From contig CAJUQV010000001.1 in the NCBI GenBank assembly GCA_910588335.1, forward strand, positions 62,001-126,000: a stretch of DNA of 64,000 bases, written 5' to 3'. A program made the position numbers and the translations under genes. Source of the DNA: an uncultured Ruminiclostridium sp. (GTDB lineage: Bacteria; Bacillota; Clostridia; Oscillospirales; Ruminococcaceae). Of the stretch, positions 1 through 8,135 are shown in pieces (position 1 is the stretch's first letter; each line of letters opens with the position of its first letter). The notes beneath the pieces are model-generated. The model had not been told where the DNA came from. It did no database searches and was given only the letters and a program-made list of their open reading frames with translations.

Positions 1-26
1 CTTTTTCTTCTTTTCCGCACCGTCAT
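1..26 (-). CDS. start of an unidentified protein cut by the left edge
   Basis: On the minus strand an ATG at 26-24 follows an AAAAGGAGAGG ribosome site with about 9 nt spacing and reads MTVRKRRKK before the window ends. Only eight codons are visible, so no function can be given. The basic start would suit a cytoplasmic N-terminus before a membrane segment or a nucleic-acid-binding protein, but that is a guess. It would be divergent from the alanine racemase gene. Confidence 0.35.
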
Positions 27-211
27 CGCAAATTGCCTCTCCTTTTGGACTTGTATTTTAAATGGATTTGATGTATAATTGATATTCGGAACCTGTAAAA
101 AAACAGGCAGAGCAGGAATATTTTTCAAGACTGCACGATATTATTTTACCACATCTTTATAAGAAATACAAGTCCAATGATAAAATATACGGAAGGAAAA
201 CACACAAAAAA

Positions 212-1384
212 ATGAACAATAACATAAACCCGAATATAAACGAAAACAAAGCTTTTGACAGACGCTGCTGGGCGGAAATCGATCTTGACAAGCTGGGCTT
301 TAATCTGAACAGCATAAAAAAGCAGTGTCCCGACAAAAAGCCGATTATGGTGGTTAAGGCCAACGCCTACGGACATTCCGACGTAATCTGCGCAAAGGAA
401 TACTATCGGCTGGGGGAAAGGCGCTTTGCCGTTTCCAATCTTCACGAGGCGGAAAGATTAAGAAATATAACGGGAGACGAAAGCTGTTTTCTGCTGGTCT
501 TCGGATACATAGAAGAGAGCCGCTTCGAAGATATTTTACGCCTTGACCTTACCGTTTCCCTGGGCAGCACTGAGTTTGCGCGCAGGCTCGGCAGATTCGC
601 CGAAAAAAAAGGCGTTAAGATAAAAGCCAACATTGCCGTGGATACGGGAATGTCGAGAGTGGGGGTGCGCACGGCTGAGGAAATAGAGGAAATAATGAAT
701 CTTAAGGGCTTTGAAATAACGGGAATTTATTTTCACTTTGCCGCGGCTGATATGCCCGAAGAAGAGCATAAGATATTTACGCTGGGTCAGTACGACAAGT
801 TCATCTCTCTTACCGAAAAATACGCCCTGCCATTCCACTGCCTGAACAGCGGCGGCATAGCCTTCTATCCACAGCTGGGCGGTGAAATGATGAGGCCCGG
901 GCTGATATTATTCGGCGTAAGCGCAAATCCCAATACGGAAAGCACTCTGGATTTAAAACAGGTAATGACTCTAAAGGGCGTTATTGATCAGATAAAAATC
1001 ATACCCAAGGGCACCGATATCGGGTATGGCAGAACCTATACAACAGACCGTGAACAGGTAATCGCGCTGGTGCCGGTGGGATATGCGGACGGATATTCGA
1101 GAAAACTGTCCAATAAGGGGATAGTGGAAGTGAACGGGGTATTGTGTCCCATAAGAGGAAGAATTTGTATGGATCAGATGATGGTTGACGTTACGGCGGC
1201 CGACGCGGCAGTGGGAGACGAGGTCGTGCTGTTCGGGGACCGGTTTAAGGAAACTTCTCTGGATTATGCGGCGGGGCTTATCGGGGAGACCATTACCCAT
1301 GAGCTTATCTGCGGAATTTCGGCGAGGGTGCCGAGGGTGGCGGTAAGAAACGGGGAAGTTGTTGAAGTGGTTTGCGAAAGATAA
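212..1384 (+). CDS. alr: alanine racemase
   Basis: PLP-dependent enzyme that interconverts L- and D-alanine, supplying D-alanine for peptidoglycan in the cytosol. The protein has 390 residues, close to the usual 370-390. The N-terminal barrel carries the PLP-lysine motif VVKANAYGHS (Lys near residue 49), then DTGMSRVGVR, CLNSGG and MMRPGLILFGV. The C-terminal beta domain has the catalytic tyrosine motif IGYGRTYTT near residue 271, then VPVGYADGYSR and GRICMDQMMVDV. The ATG follows GGAAGGAAAA with a rather long spacing. It stands alone: the next gene has its own promoter. A serine racemase is possible in principle, but nothing such as a membrane domain supports it. Confidence 0.95.
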   Translation: MNNNINPNINENKAFDRRCWAEIDLDKLGFNLNSIKKQCPDKKPIMVVKANAYGHSDVICAKEYYRLGERRFAVSNLHEAERLRNITGDESCFLLVFGYIEESRFEDILRLDLTVSLGSTEFARRLGRFAEKKGVKIKANIAVDTGMSRVGVRTAEEIEEIMNLKGFEITGIYFHFAAADMPEEEHKIFTLGQYDKFISLTEKYALPFHCLNSGGIAFYPQLGGEMMRPGLILFGVSANPNTESTLDLKQVMTLKGVIDQIKIIPKGTDIGYGRTYTTDREQVIALVPVGYADGYSRKLSNKGIVEVNGVLCPIRGRICMDQMMVDVTAADAAVGDEVVLFGDRFKETSLDYAAGLIGETITHELICGISARVPRVAVRNGEVVEVVCER

Positions 1385-1470
1385 TATCGGCACCGCGCAA
1401 CTACCCGACAATGTAGCTTATACCAACAGCCATTTTGACACAGGAAAAAATAAAGTTAAAATAGTTTTAT

Positions 1471-1529
1471 ACCCGAAACACTAATAATCAATTTAAATCC
1501 ATTTTTCCAATTTTTAATTGGTTATTAGT
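1471..1529 (+). repeat. AT-rich dispersed palindrome after alr
   Basis: ACCCGAAACACTAATAATCAATTT is followed by an imperfect inverted arm ending TTTTTAATTGGTTATTAGT. The same start (ACCCGAAACACT) and the AATTGGTTA arm recur elsewhere in the window (near 10847, 17028, 60964 and 62338), so this belongs to a dispersed intergenic family. It may act as a weak terminator for alr. The rest of 1385-1725 shows nothing else clear. Confidence 0.6.
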
Positions 1530-1725
1530 ATTACTATCGCTTACACATTAAAAGCACTTTTGCAAAACATTCCAATTTTTTGTCTATAATTTGATTTGTA
1601 AATAGCATTACAACCGATAAAGCGGCATTTTTTAAAACGTCGAACGAAAAAACGAGCGTAAAGCAGAAAACAAAAGAGAATACAAGAGAAAAACAGTTAT
1701 ATTTTAAAAAAATATTCAAAAACTA

Positions 1726-1754
1726 TTGACAAATCATTTACGGAAATGTATAAT
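1726..1754 (+). promoter_or_regulatory. sigma-70 type promoter of rplM-rpsI
   Basis: Exact TTGACA (1726-1731) and exact TATAAT (1749-1754) are separated by 17 bp. Transcription would start near 1761, about 215 nt before rplM, leaving room for the structured leader described next. Confidence 0.85.
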
Positions 1755-1806
1755 AACAACTGTTGCGCCGATTATTCAAGCAATAATCAAAATTACACCA
1801 AAAACA

Positions 1807-1920
1807 CTGTTTTTAAATCATTCCATACTTTTGCTTCAAGCGCAGCTTTAACAAGCTGCCGGAATTGCGAGATTCGGCGGAAGACGTCTATCAGCGGTTA
1901 TAGTATGATTTAAAAACGGT
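1807..1920 (+). promoter_or_regulatory. L13-type ribosomal protein leader RNA
   Basis: The 5' arm CTGTTTTTAAATCATTCCATACT (1807-1829) pairs with TAGTATGATTTAAAAACGGT (1901-1920). They enclose a perfect 7-bp hairpin GCAGCTT-TAAC-AAGCTGC (1842-1859) and a second imperfect hairpin (CCGGAATT...GATTCGG). Firmicutes are known to autoregulate rplM-rpsI through an L13 leader; the position and long-range stem fit that. The family assignment is inference, as no covariance search was possible. Confidence 0.6.
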
Positions 1921-1974
1921 ATGTTTGAAAAAAATCGGATATCACCCACAATAAAAAAACAGGAGGAAAAAATA

Positions 1975-2403
1975 ATGTCTACCTATATGCCCAATCCCCA
2001 GACAGTAGAACGCAAGTGGTATATTCTCGACGCGGCAGGAAAGCCCCTCGGACGTGTTGCCGCCCAGGCTGCCCTTATGCTCAGAGGCAAGCATAAGCCC
2101 ACTTTTGCGCCTCACTGCGACTGCGGCGATCATGTGATAATCATTAACTGCGCCAAGGCAGTGCTCACAGGCAAGAAACTCGAAAAGAAGTATTACAGAT
2201 GGCACACCGGCTATATCGGCCACCTCAAGGAAGTACAGTACGGAAAACTGATGGAGTCCAACCCCGAAAAGGCCATGGAGCTTGCCGTTTACGGTATGCT
2301 TCCCAACAACACCATCGGCAGAAAGGCTATGACCAGACTTCGTCTTTACAAGGGTGCGGAGCATATCAATGCCGCTCAGAAGCCCGAAGAATTCAAATTT
2401 TAA
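1975..2403 (+). CDS. rplM: 50S ribosomal protein L13
   Basis: Structural protein of the large ribosomal subunit that binds 23S rRNA early in assembly. The 142-residue sequence has the family blocks WYILDAAGKPLGRVAAQ, LRGKHKPTFAPH, GDHVIIINC, YRWHTGYIGHL and YGMLPNNTIGRKAM. I chose the ATG at 1975 because AGGAGG lies 8 nt upstream and the protein then has normal length; the upstream ATG at 1921 adds 18 unrelated residues. It is followed after 15 nt by rpsI, the near-universal gene pair. Confidence 0.97.
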   Translation: MSTYMPNPQTVERKWYILDAAGKPLGRVAAQAALMLRGKHKPTFAPHCDCGDHVIIINCAKAVLTGKKLEKKYYRWHTGYIGHLKEVQYGKLMESNPEKAMELAVYGMLPNNTIGRKAMTRLRLYKGAEHINAAQKPEEFKF

Positions 2404-2418
2404 GGAGGGATAAACACT

Positions 2419-2817
2419 ATGTACGAATCTAAACCGTATTATTATGGAACCGGCAGAAGAAAACACTCCGTTGCAAGAGTGCGCGTTTATCCCGGCTCCG
2501 GCAAAATTACCATAAATAACAGAGATATCGACGATTACTTCGGTCTCGATACCCTTAAGCTTATCGCCCGTCAGCCCCTTACCCTGACCGGAACTACCGA
2601 AAAATTTGACATCGTTTGCCTCGTTGCGGGCGGCGGCGTTACCGGACAGGCTGGCGCTATCCGTCACGGTCTTTCCAGAGCTCTTCTCCAGTACAGCGAG
2701 GAGCTTCGCCCCGTTCTTAAGAAGGCGGGCTTCCTTACTCGCGACCCCAGAATGAAGGAAAGAAAGAAGTACGGCTTGAAGGCAGCGAGACGTGCGCCTC
2801 AGTTCTCCAAGCGTTAA
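2419..2817 (+). CDS. rpsI: 30S ribosomal protein S9
   Basis: Small-subunit protein whose basic C-terminal tail reaches toward the P-site tRNA. It has 132 residues with GTGRRKHSVARVRVYPG near the start, VAGGGVTGQAGAIRHG in the middle, and the typical end LTRDPRMKERKKYG...APQFSKR. A strong AAGGAGGG site precedes the ATG. It is cotranscribed with rplM and closed by a hairpin at 2841-2866. Confidence 0.97.
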   Translation: MYESKPYYYGTGRRKHSVARVRVYPGSGKITINNRDIDDYFGLDTLKLIARQPLTLTGTTEKFDIVCLVAGGGVTGQAGAIRHGLSRALLQYSEELRPVLKKAGFLTRDPRMKERKKYGLKAARRAPQFSKR

Positions 2818-2840
2818 TGTAATCTTGTATATATTTAAAT

Positions 2841-2870
2841 AGGGACGCCTTTTTATGTGCGTCCCTTAAA
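2841..2870 (+). terminator. hairpin after rpsI
   Basis: Stem AGGGACGC (2841-2848) pairs with GCGTCCCT (2859-2866). The downstream tract is only T/A-rich, so termination may be incomplete. Confidence 0.65.
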
Positions 2871-2899
2871 TTATATTTTAAAAAGTGAAGGTGAACGTT

Positions 2900-3793
2900 A
2901 TGCCTTATATCAAGATTTCCGATAAAGATATATATTATGAAATCCACGGTAAAAACAACGACAATACCCTTGTATATTTTCATGGAGGACCGGGTGCAAG
3001 CTGTCTTGATTTTACTGCTCAGGCTAAAAAACTCGGCAGTAAATTAAAAGTTGTAATATTTGATCAGTACGGCGTGCTGCGTTCCGAGCGGATTATGGAA
3101 GATGAAGCCTACGGAATGGATATTCAGGTTAAAATGATCGAAGAGATGCGTGAAAAGCTCTGTATTGATAGATGGAGCGTGTTAGGGCATTCCTACGGCG
3201 GTATGCTTGCTTGCCTATATACGCATACATATCCATCAGCTGTCAATAAACTGATTTTAGATTGTCCAAGCCTTGATTTTATTGATTCTTCAAAATCCGT
3301 AGCATATTATTTGGGCGATTACATTTCCAAATCGGGAGATAATGAAGCAAAAGCTTTGCTCCAAAAGATCAAAACTGCTGATTATACTGATAAAACCGTA
3401 TTCTTCGATCTTATGTCCTTGTTAGAGCACATCGAGGATATGCAGTTAAGAAGTTATCTGCACGGGATTACCTTTGAAGAATATGCGAAAAATGTCTATA
3501 CAGAAGCGATTCCCGATGAGATGTGGACGAAATCCGAAACTCATTTAATGAAACTGATTGATGAAGAAAAAATAATTGAAAATTTCCTGCCTATGCTGAA
3601 AAATATACGCAAACCGTTGCTGCTGATAAATGGCCGTTATGATCCTGCCTGCAGTGAAAATCAGATCAGATATATTAAAGAAAATATAGAAAACGTAAGG
3701 CAAGTTCTGTTTGAAAACAGCGGTCACTTCCCAAGAATTGAAGAACCGGCAAAATATACGCAATGTGTTATTGATTTTTTGTTAAATCAATGA
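2900..3793 (+). CDS. alpha/beta hydrolase, proline iminopeptidase-like
   Basis: Predicted cytosolic serine hydrolase of 297 residues. The oxyanion-hole motif HGGPGAS lies near residue 28, the nucleophile elbow GHSYGG (Ser near 98), the acid in NGRYDPA (Asp near 247) and the histidine in NSGHFPRIEEP (near 274). HGGPG plus GHSYGG is typical of the prolyl aminopeptidase/tricorn F1 group, which removes N-terminal proline from peptides; substrate is inferred, not shown. I chose ATG 2900 because AAGGTGA sits just upstream; a GTG at 2885 would add five residues. The gene is more AT-rich than the ribosomal genes, hinting at separate history. It is a single-gene unit closed by a strong terminator. Confidence 0.85.
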   Translation: MPYIKISDKDIYYEIHGKNNDNTLVYFHGGPGASCLDFTAQAKKLGSKLKVVIFDQYGVLRSERIMEDEAYGMDIQVKMIEEMREKLCIDRWSVLGHSYGGMLACLYTHTYPSAVNKLILDCPSLDFIDSSKSVAYYLGDYISKSGDNEAKALLQKIKTADYTDKTVFFDLMSLLEHIEDMQLRSYLHGITFEEYAKNVYTEAIPDEMWTKSETHLMKLIDEEKIIENFLPMLKNIRKPLLLINGRYDPACSENQIRYIKENIENVRQVLFENSGHFPRIEEPAKYTQCVIDFLLNQ

Positions 3794-3867
3794 CTTCATA
3801 CATTTCCTCTATTTTCAAACAAGCCCTAATCCTCAAGCGTTTATTCCCGATTATGTAAAATTAAAAA

Positions 3868-3910
3868 TAAAAGGCTTTCCTTGAGACGTATCTCAAGGAA
3901 AGCCTTTTTA
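3868..3910 (+). terminator. strong intrinsic terminator after the hydrolase
   Basis: An 18-bp stem AAAAGGCTTTCCTTGAGA / TCTCAAGGAAAGCCTTTT with a short loop, followed by T residues. Its A-rich 5' side would let it also act on the minus strand. Confidence 0.9.
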
Positions 3911-3952
3911 ACTTATTAGGGCTTGTATAAAACCGTTTTTCTTCTTGTTTTT

Positions 3953-3997
3953 ATATCAATCTTTAATCAAGCTGTAAGCTTGATTAAAGATTGATAT
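3953..3997 (+). repeat. perfect 20-bp AT-rich palindrome
   Basis: ATATCAATCTTTAATCAAGC (3953-3972) and its exact reverse complement (3978-3997) enclose TGTAA. This is the clearest member of the family of intergenic palindromes built on ATCTTTAATCAAG. Confidence 0.8.
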
Positions 3998-4001
3998 CAG
4001 G

Positions 4002-4137
4002 TGGTGTTTCTTGCCGCCGATTTCAAAACCCGTCGCTTGCTTTTTTGTATAGCGTATGCTAAAATGAATTTTGTACGGTAACAATCCGCCGGATTATATA
4101 TTTTTTGCAACTTACATCAAGATTTTGACTGCCGGAT
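4002..4137 (+). repeat. repeat R1, copy 1: promoter and leader of the AraC gene
   Basis: About 136 bp that recur at 6862-6997 with only scattered differences. It contains a promoter, TTGCTT (4037-4042), 17 bp, TAAAAT (4060-4065), then a leader with GTACGGTAACAATCCGCCGG and CTTACATCAAGATTTTGACTGCCGGAT, ending just before the regulator gene. The second copy lies before a broken glycosyltransferase gene. Confidence 0.8.
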
Positions 4138-4171
4138 TATGGTAGAATATGATCAAGGGAGGAAAACAGCC

Positions 4172-5077
4172 TTGTACGAATGGAACGAAACGGTACAGAA
4201 AATGCTGGACTGGATAGAGAAAAATATAGGTGAAAACCCCACCCTGCTAAAAATGTCGGAACAGGTCGGGTACTCGCCCTATTACTGCTCGGTTAAATTC
4301 CACAAAACCTGCGGCATAACGATAAAGCGCTATATTTCGGGACGGCGGCTGGCTTTGGCGGCGCTGGAGCTGCGGGACACAAATGAACGTATAATCGATA
4401 TTGCCATGAAATACGGATTCTCTTCTCAGGAGGCTCTGACGAGAGCCTTCGCGGCGGCTTTCAGCTGCGCACCGGCGGCATACAGAAGAAATCCCACGCC
4501 CGTTCCGCTTCCGATACGGAAGGTGGTTTTCTTTCCCGAACACTATAACAAGCTATATAAAGGAGGAATTAAAATGAACGACATTACCGAAGCAAGAGTA
4601 AGAACGGAGTTTATCCCCGCTCACCGGTACATCGGGATATGGGACAGCGTTGCCGAGGACTACTGCGGCTTCTGGGAGCGCCATAGCTGCGACGAAATAT
4701 GCGGTACCATCGACAGCATGAGCAACGTCAGCGATATTATAATAACCTGCCATACGGCGGGTTGGAAGTTAAACGGTGACAAGCGTTGCTACTTCTACGG
4801 CCTGGGGGTACCTCACGATTACGGCGGAGCCGTTCCCGACGGCTTTGAAATCCGCGATATTCCCGCCGCTTATTATCTGGTTTTCTACCATCCGCCATTC
4901 GATTATCTCAAGGATAACGGCGAGGTTATGGGAAGAGTCGAAAGGCTGGCGTGGAATTATGACATTAAGGATTTCGGCGGGGGAAAATACGTCTGGGACG
5001 AAAGCGCCCCCTGTTACCAACGGCATTATCCGGAAGGGATAGGCTATGAGATTTTAAGACCGATCAAATTAAAATAA
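4172..5077 (+). CDS. AraC-type regulator with C-terminal effector-binding domain
   Basis: Predicted DNA-binding transcription regulator of 301 residues. Residues 8-105 form two helix-turn-helix units (LLKMSEQVGYSPYYCSVKFH; RIIDIAMKYGFSSQEALTRAF) followed by the AraC-family CAPAAYRR. Residues 140-300 resemble the GyrI-like/BmrR-type effector-binding fold that senses small hydrophobic or cationic compounds. I chose the TTG at 4172 because AGGGAGG lies 9 nt upstream and the protein then starts MYEWNE, the start typical of this subfamily; ATG 4139 would put the ribosome site inside the gene. It lies directly behind R1, and another R1 copy precedes a glycosyltransferase remnant, so R1 may be its operator region (inference). 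Confidence 0.85.
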   Translation: MYEWNETVQKMLDWIEKNIGENPTLLKMSEQVGYSPYYCSVKFHKTCGITIKRYISGRRLALAALELRDTNERIIDIAMKYGFSSQEALTRAFAAAFSCAPAAYRRNPTPVPLPIRKVVFFPEHYNKLYKGGIKMNDITEARVRTEFIPAHRYIGIWDSVAEDYCGFWERHSCDEICGTIDSMSNVSDIIITCHTAGWKLNGDKRCYFYGLGVPHDYGGAVPDGFEIRDIPAAYYLVFYHPPFDYLKDNGEVMGRVERLAWNYDIKDFGGGKYVWDESAPCYQRHYPEGIGYEILRPIKLK

Positions 5078-5256
5078 CCTTGCCATAAAACAATAAAACG
5101 GCACGCCTATGCGGAAATTAAACTCCCTCCGCATAGGCGTGCCGTAAAAATTATATTATTGTACCCCCAACTAACTCTTAGAGATTCTATGCGATTAACG
5201 GCCGCGTTTGCGTATTCTGTATGCCGATACCCGGACTGTTTACAGGTTCTTATATA
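5078..5256 (+). repeat. repeat R2, copy 1, with terminator hairpin
   Basis: Contains a 17-bp stem ACGGCACGCCTATGCGG (5098-5114) / CCGCATAGGCGTGCCGT (5129-5145) followed by A/T-rich sequence, then GTATGCCGATACCCGGACTGT (5219 on). Both blocks recur in the same order at 10902-11041 with a shorter spacer. It terminates the AraC gene here and would terminate the FkbH operon at the other copy. Confidence 0.8.
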
Positions 5257-5260
5257 CTAG

Positions 5261-6701
5261 TGTACTGTCCCATTGAAAAATAAAATGAAATATGTTATAA
5301 TACTATAAATGAGCAAATACAAAACAATATAGTCAAAATGCACAAAAAACTTAAGCGACAAGAACAATCAAAGAAGAAAGAGAAATCCCGTTCTCAGCGC
5401 AATGAAAAATAAAAGAAATCTGTTCTTCCGTAATTTTGTGTAAAAGAATAAGATAGCCTTCAGAAAAATCAAAAGAGCTTGAAGTACAACAAGCTATAAG
5501 AAATGCTAAAGAAGTAATTCTCCAAAACCTCTGAATACCACGGGCAGAACGAATTTGACATTGATCAAAAGCAAGCTTAGTTTTAACGTCACGGAAAAAC
5601 ACTTCGATTTTCCAGCGCTGCACATAAAAATCCAATATTTCCTCATTGGATAAAGCTGCATTGGTGCAGATAAAAGCGCGAAAAGACCTTGACGAATACA
5701 AAGCGCCAACAGGAAATGTAAGCAGAACAACAGCGTTTTCTGTTCCTTTCAGGTTGCCTTCATACCGAAATACATAATACCTTCGTCCTTTCACCGTCAC
5801 GATGTGAAAAAGTGAAGCGGCATCTGCTTCTTCGATTTTTTCGGCAAGCTGACAAACACTGAGCTTTTTGCCATACGGATATAGGATACGGTTCGTTTTC
5901 AAAGCACCGACTGTATAAAAACCGATCTTGCAGAAGGAATCAAAAACGCTTGAACAAGTATACCAACTGTCACAAAGCAGGTATGAAATGTTCGGAGCAA
6001 TCGGAAGTTCCTTTGCAATATCTGATACAAGTTTGATTTTTGAAACCGACTTATCATATATCATAATGGCATAATTCAATGTAATTCCATTACATGATAG
6101 CATGACACTGATTGTCTGATGTCCATAGTCCTGTTTCTTTTTCAGATGAGAAAAGTGAAAATATGCGCTTTCAATCGAGTGCATTGAATGGGAGGACGGT
6201 TTTGTTTTGGAGGCAATTGTATCATCAATTATACACAGGATTGGTTTGCCCGTTTTTTGTGATTCGGCATAAATAATATTGATAACTGCCTGTTTAACAG
6301 CACTTTCAAGAATATCATCATTCCATTTTCCGCGATTTAAAAAATGTGCAATTGTTGTTCTGTGGCAACCGCTGTGGATTGCAAAATTTACGGTTTTACC
6401 TTTATATCCCACACTGAAAATGCTTATCAATATTGTCACGATATGCTTAAGAATACATTCTGAAAATTTTTCGTATATCTTTTTTCCTTTCAACTCATTG
6501 ACAATTGTTTCTGAATAGTGTATACTTTTTTCCATAAGGCAATGGCTCCTCCGAGTTCAATGGTTTGTGGTAATTCCATTATAACTCTTTTTCGAGCTGT
6601 TGTCTTGTTTTTTGGGCATTTTGAGAATTTGCTCATTTATAGATTGAAATTTGTATATCAATCATTTAAGCTGACATTTCCCGATGCAGTTGGGGAGTAC
6701 A
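5261..6701 (-). mobile_element. IS4-type insertion sequence
   Basis: A single transposase gene flanked by candidate imperfect terminal inverted repeats: TGTACTGTCCCATTG (5261-5275) and the reverse complement of 6687-6701, TGTACTCCCCAACTG (11 of 15 match). The implied length of about 1.44 kb suits the IS4 family. No clear target duplication is visible, so the ends are tentative. Confidence 0.6.
5351..6535 (-). CDS. IS4-family DDE transposase
   Basis: Catalyses cut-and-paste movement of the insertion sequence. The 394 residues show an RNase H-like DDE core: first Asp in CIIDDTI (near 103), second in LLCDSWY (near 190), and the glutamate in YVQRWKIEVFFRDVK (near 310). The last fits the Y-(2)-R-(3)-E-(6)-K signature of IS4 transposases exactly. 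The N-terminal third has the DNA-binding region with CHRTTIAHFL. The reading frame is intact, so the element may still be active. GGAGG lies about 12 nt upstream of the ATG. Confidence 0.92.
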   Translation of the reverse strand: MEKSIHYSETIVNELKGKKIYEKFSECILKHIVTILISIFSVGYKGKTVNFAIHSGCHRTTIAHFLNRGKWNDDILESAVKQAVINIIYAESQKTGKPILCIIDDTIASKTKPSSHSMHSIESAYFHFSHLKKKQDYGHQTISVMLSCNGITLNYAIMIYDKSVSKIKLVSDIAKELPIAPNISYLLCDSWYTCSSVFDSFCKIGFYTVGALKTNRILYPYGKKLSVCQLAEKIEEADAASLFHIVTVKGRRYYVFRYEGNLKGTENAVVLLTFPVGALYSSRSFRAFICTNAALSNEEILDFYVQRWKIEVFFRDVKTKLAFDQCQIRSARGIQRFWRITSLAFLIACCTSSSFDFSEGYLILLHKITEEQISFIFHCAENGISLSSLIVLVA

Positions 6702-6861
6702 GAGCTTATTGTTTGTTTGAAAAATTGAAAACGCCGTCTTTACCCCCCAAAACGATCATCTTATTCGTCAAGCGATGGTTTGACTGCGTTTTTTCTTAAA
6801 GCTAACCATTTTGGGTCAAATATCCGTCATTTCATCTTTTTTCAAATAAGCCTTAGATTAG

Positions 6862-6997
6862 AAGGTGTTTCTTGTCGCCGAGTTCGAAATTTGCCGCTTG
6901 CTTTTTTGTATAGCGTATGTTATAATAAATTTTGTACGGTAACAAGCCGCCGGATTATATATTTTTGCAACTTACATCAAGATTTTGACTGCCGGAT
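6862..6997 (+). repeat. repeat R1, copy 2: promoter and leader before a glycosyltransferase remnant
   Basis: Same sequence as 4002-4137 apart from scattered changes. Here the promoter is TTGCTT (6898-6903), 17 bp, perfect TATAAT (6921-6926). Between the IS right end (6701) and this repeat nothing else is recognisable. Confidence 0.8.
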
Positions 6998-6998
6998 A

Positions 6999-7404
6999 AT
7001 GAAAATTGCTTATTATGCTGCCATAAAAATAGTTTCTGATTATGACTTGGTAATTTATGAGCAATTTTTCTTTTTAGGGAAACACGTTGCAGAAAAATTT
7101 AATAAGCCAGCCGTTAGGATATTTACATCATTGGCATCTAATTAGTTGATAATGCAAGAGTTTATCAACGCTCGTGGAATGTTCGGCATTTTTCGCTCAA
7201 AATGGATTTGCTGTCAGTGGACAAAAGAAGTAGCAAAAGGAATTGAACTAAAAACAGATTGCCGGCTAAAAGAAATATTATATAACCCTCCGGAATTTAA
7301 TTTAAACTGTCCGTTATTTTCAACCATTTGTAGGCGATTTTGCCGAAGAAAATTATAAATTTTTAGGTGCATCTATTTATCAACGTGTATTGAATAAATC
7401 TTTT
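6999..7404 (+). pseudogene. decayed MGT-type glycosyltransferase
   Basis: Three pieces in different frames read like one UDP-glycosyltransferase of the macrolide glycosyltransferase type. From 6999: MKIAYY, then DYDLVIYEQFFFLGKHVAEK and NKPAVRIF. From 7146: FINARGMFGIFRSKW and EILYNPPEFNLN. From about 7319: FQPFVGDFAEENYKFLGASIYQR. An internal deletion, a stop at 7143-7145 and a frameshift break it. The family call is from memory of conserved phrases, so it is moderate. It begins immediately behind R1, which also precedes the AraC regulator; the gene may have been its target. Confidence 0.55.
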
Positions 7405-7406
7405 AC

Positions 7407-7771
7407 TATGCGGCTATCAACGCATGGCGGGAACGGAGCAGACGGCGGGAAAAAGAAATATCCTTTGAATACCTCATAGAAGAAAAGTTCTACCCTCTAA
7501 GTACAACAGATGAATACTTCAAAGTACCTTACAAGAAATACCCCGTTACGATGTCAGGCAATTATCCTCACTAACGGGGAACTCGCCACCGCCCTGTTAT
7601 CATTTCCGGAGAAAAAAGGGAAATCACTTTTCTTTACTTTCTTCGGCGTTACACACAACAGGAAATCGGGGAAATGTATGGGAGCTGCCGGAGTATGCCG
7701 TGGCATCACATACACAGTGCCTTGCAGATGTTACAGAAAGAAATGGAGGAATTGCCACATGAGGAATCAAT
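7407..7771 (+). pseudogene. remnant of Tn916-type sigma-70-like factor
   Basis: From 7407 one frame reads YAAINAWRERSRRREKEI then FEYLIEEKFYPLSTTDEYFK up to a stop at 7572. A second frame gives NGELATALLSFPEKK, and a third RYTQQEIGEMYGSCRS...HHIHSALQMLQKEMEELPHE. Together these match, in order, the small sigma-like regulator found in Tn916/Tn1545-type integrative conjugative elements, broken by at least two frameshifts. No intact mobilisation gene is nearby. Confidence 0.6.
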
Positions 7772-7774
7772 CTT

Positions 7775-7948
7775 GTGCTTTATGAAACGATTGTGAGGGC
7801 AATCAGCGGGGAACCGAAAGCCGTGGAGGAAGTTTTACGGCATTACAGCCGACGAATCCGGCTTGCCGCCAATACGGGGAAATTGCTGCATATTGAGATA
7901 TCCTCCTTTAATTGTTTTTCTGAAAAAGAGTCTATCAGGCAAACTTAA
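7775..7948 (+). pseudogene. truncated helix-turn-helix protein of a conjugative element
   Basis: A GTG-started frame reads LYETIVRAISGEPKAVEEVL then RHYSRRIRLAAN before homology fades near 7895 and the frame stops at 7948. This resembles the N-terminal half of the small helix-turn-helix protein that follows the sigma-like factor in Tn916-type elements (usual pattern YETIVxAxxGDxxAL...HY). The order matches that of such elements, so this is the end of a deleted element. Confidence 0.5.
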
Positions 7949-8135
7949 GGAAAGTGTAAGGAAAATTTGATTTCAATGGCCGGGAGGACTTTTCTTTCTT
8001 GAAGGTTCATGTTATAATAATGTAGAAAAGTCTGTTATCCATAGCAGGTAGACCCTTTTTAAGGGGATTGCCGAATGGAAAGTGGGCCTTTTATTATGTT
8101 CATGGTAAATGTTAAGGAAAAGGAGTAATGTGAAA

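Noticed and set aside
1942..2667. 241-residue minus-strand frame over rplM-rpsI
   Set aside because: It is antisense to two certain ribosomal protein genes and shows no domain or ribosome site.
8013..8018. TATAAT before the first chemoreceptor as a promoter
   Set aside because: No acceptable -35 element lies 16-18 bp upstream, so I could not support a sigma-A promoter there.
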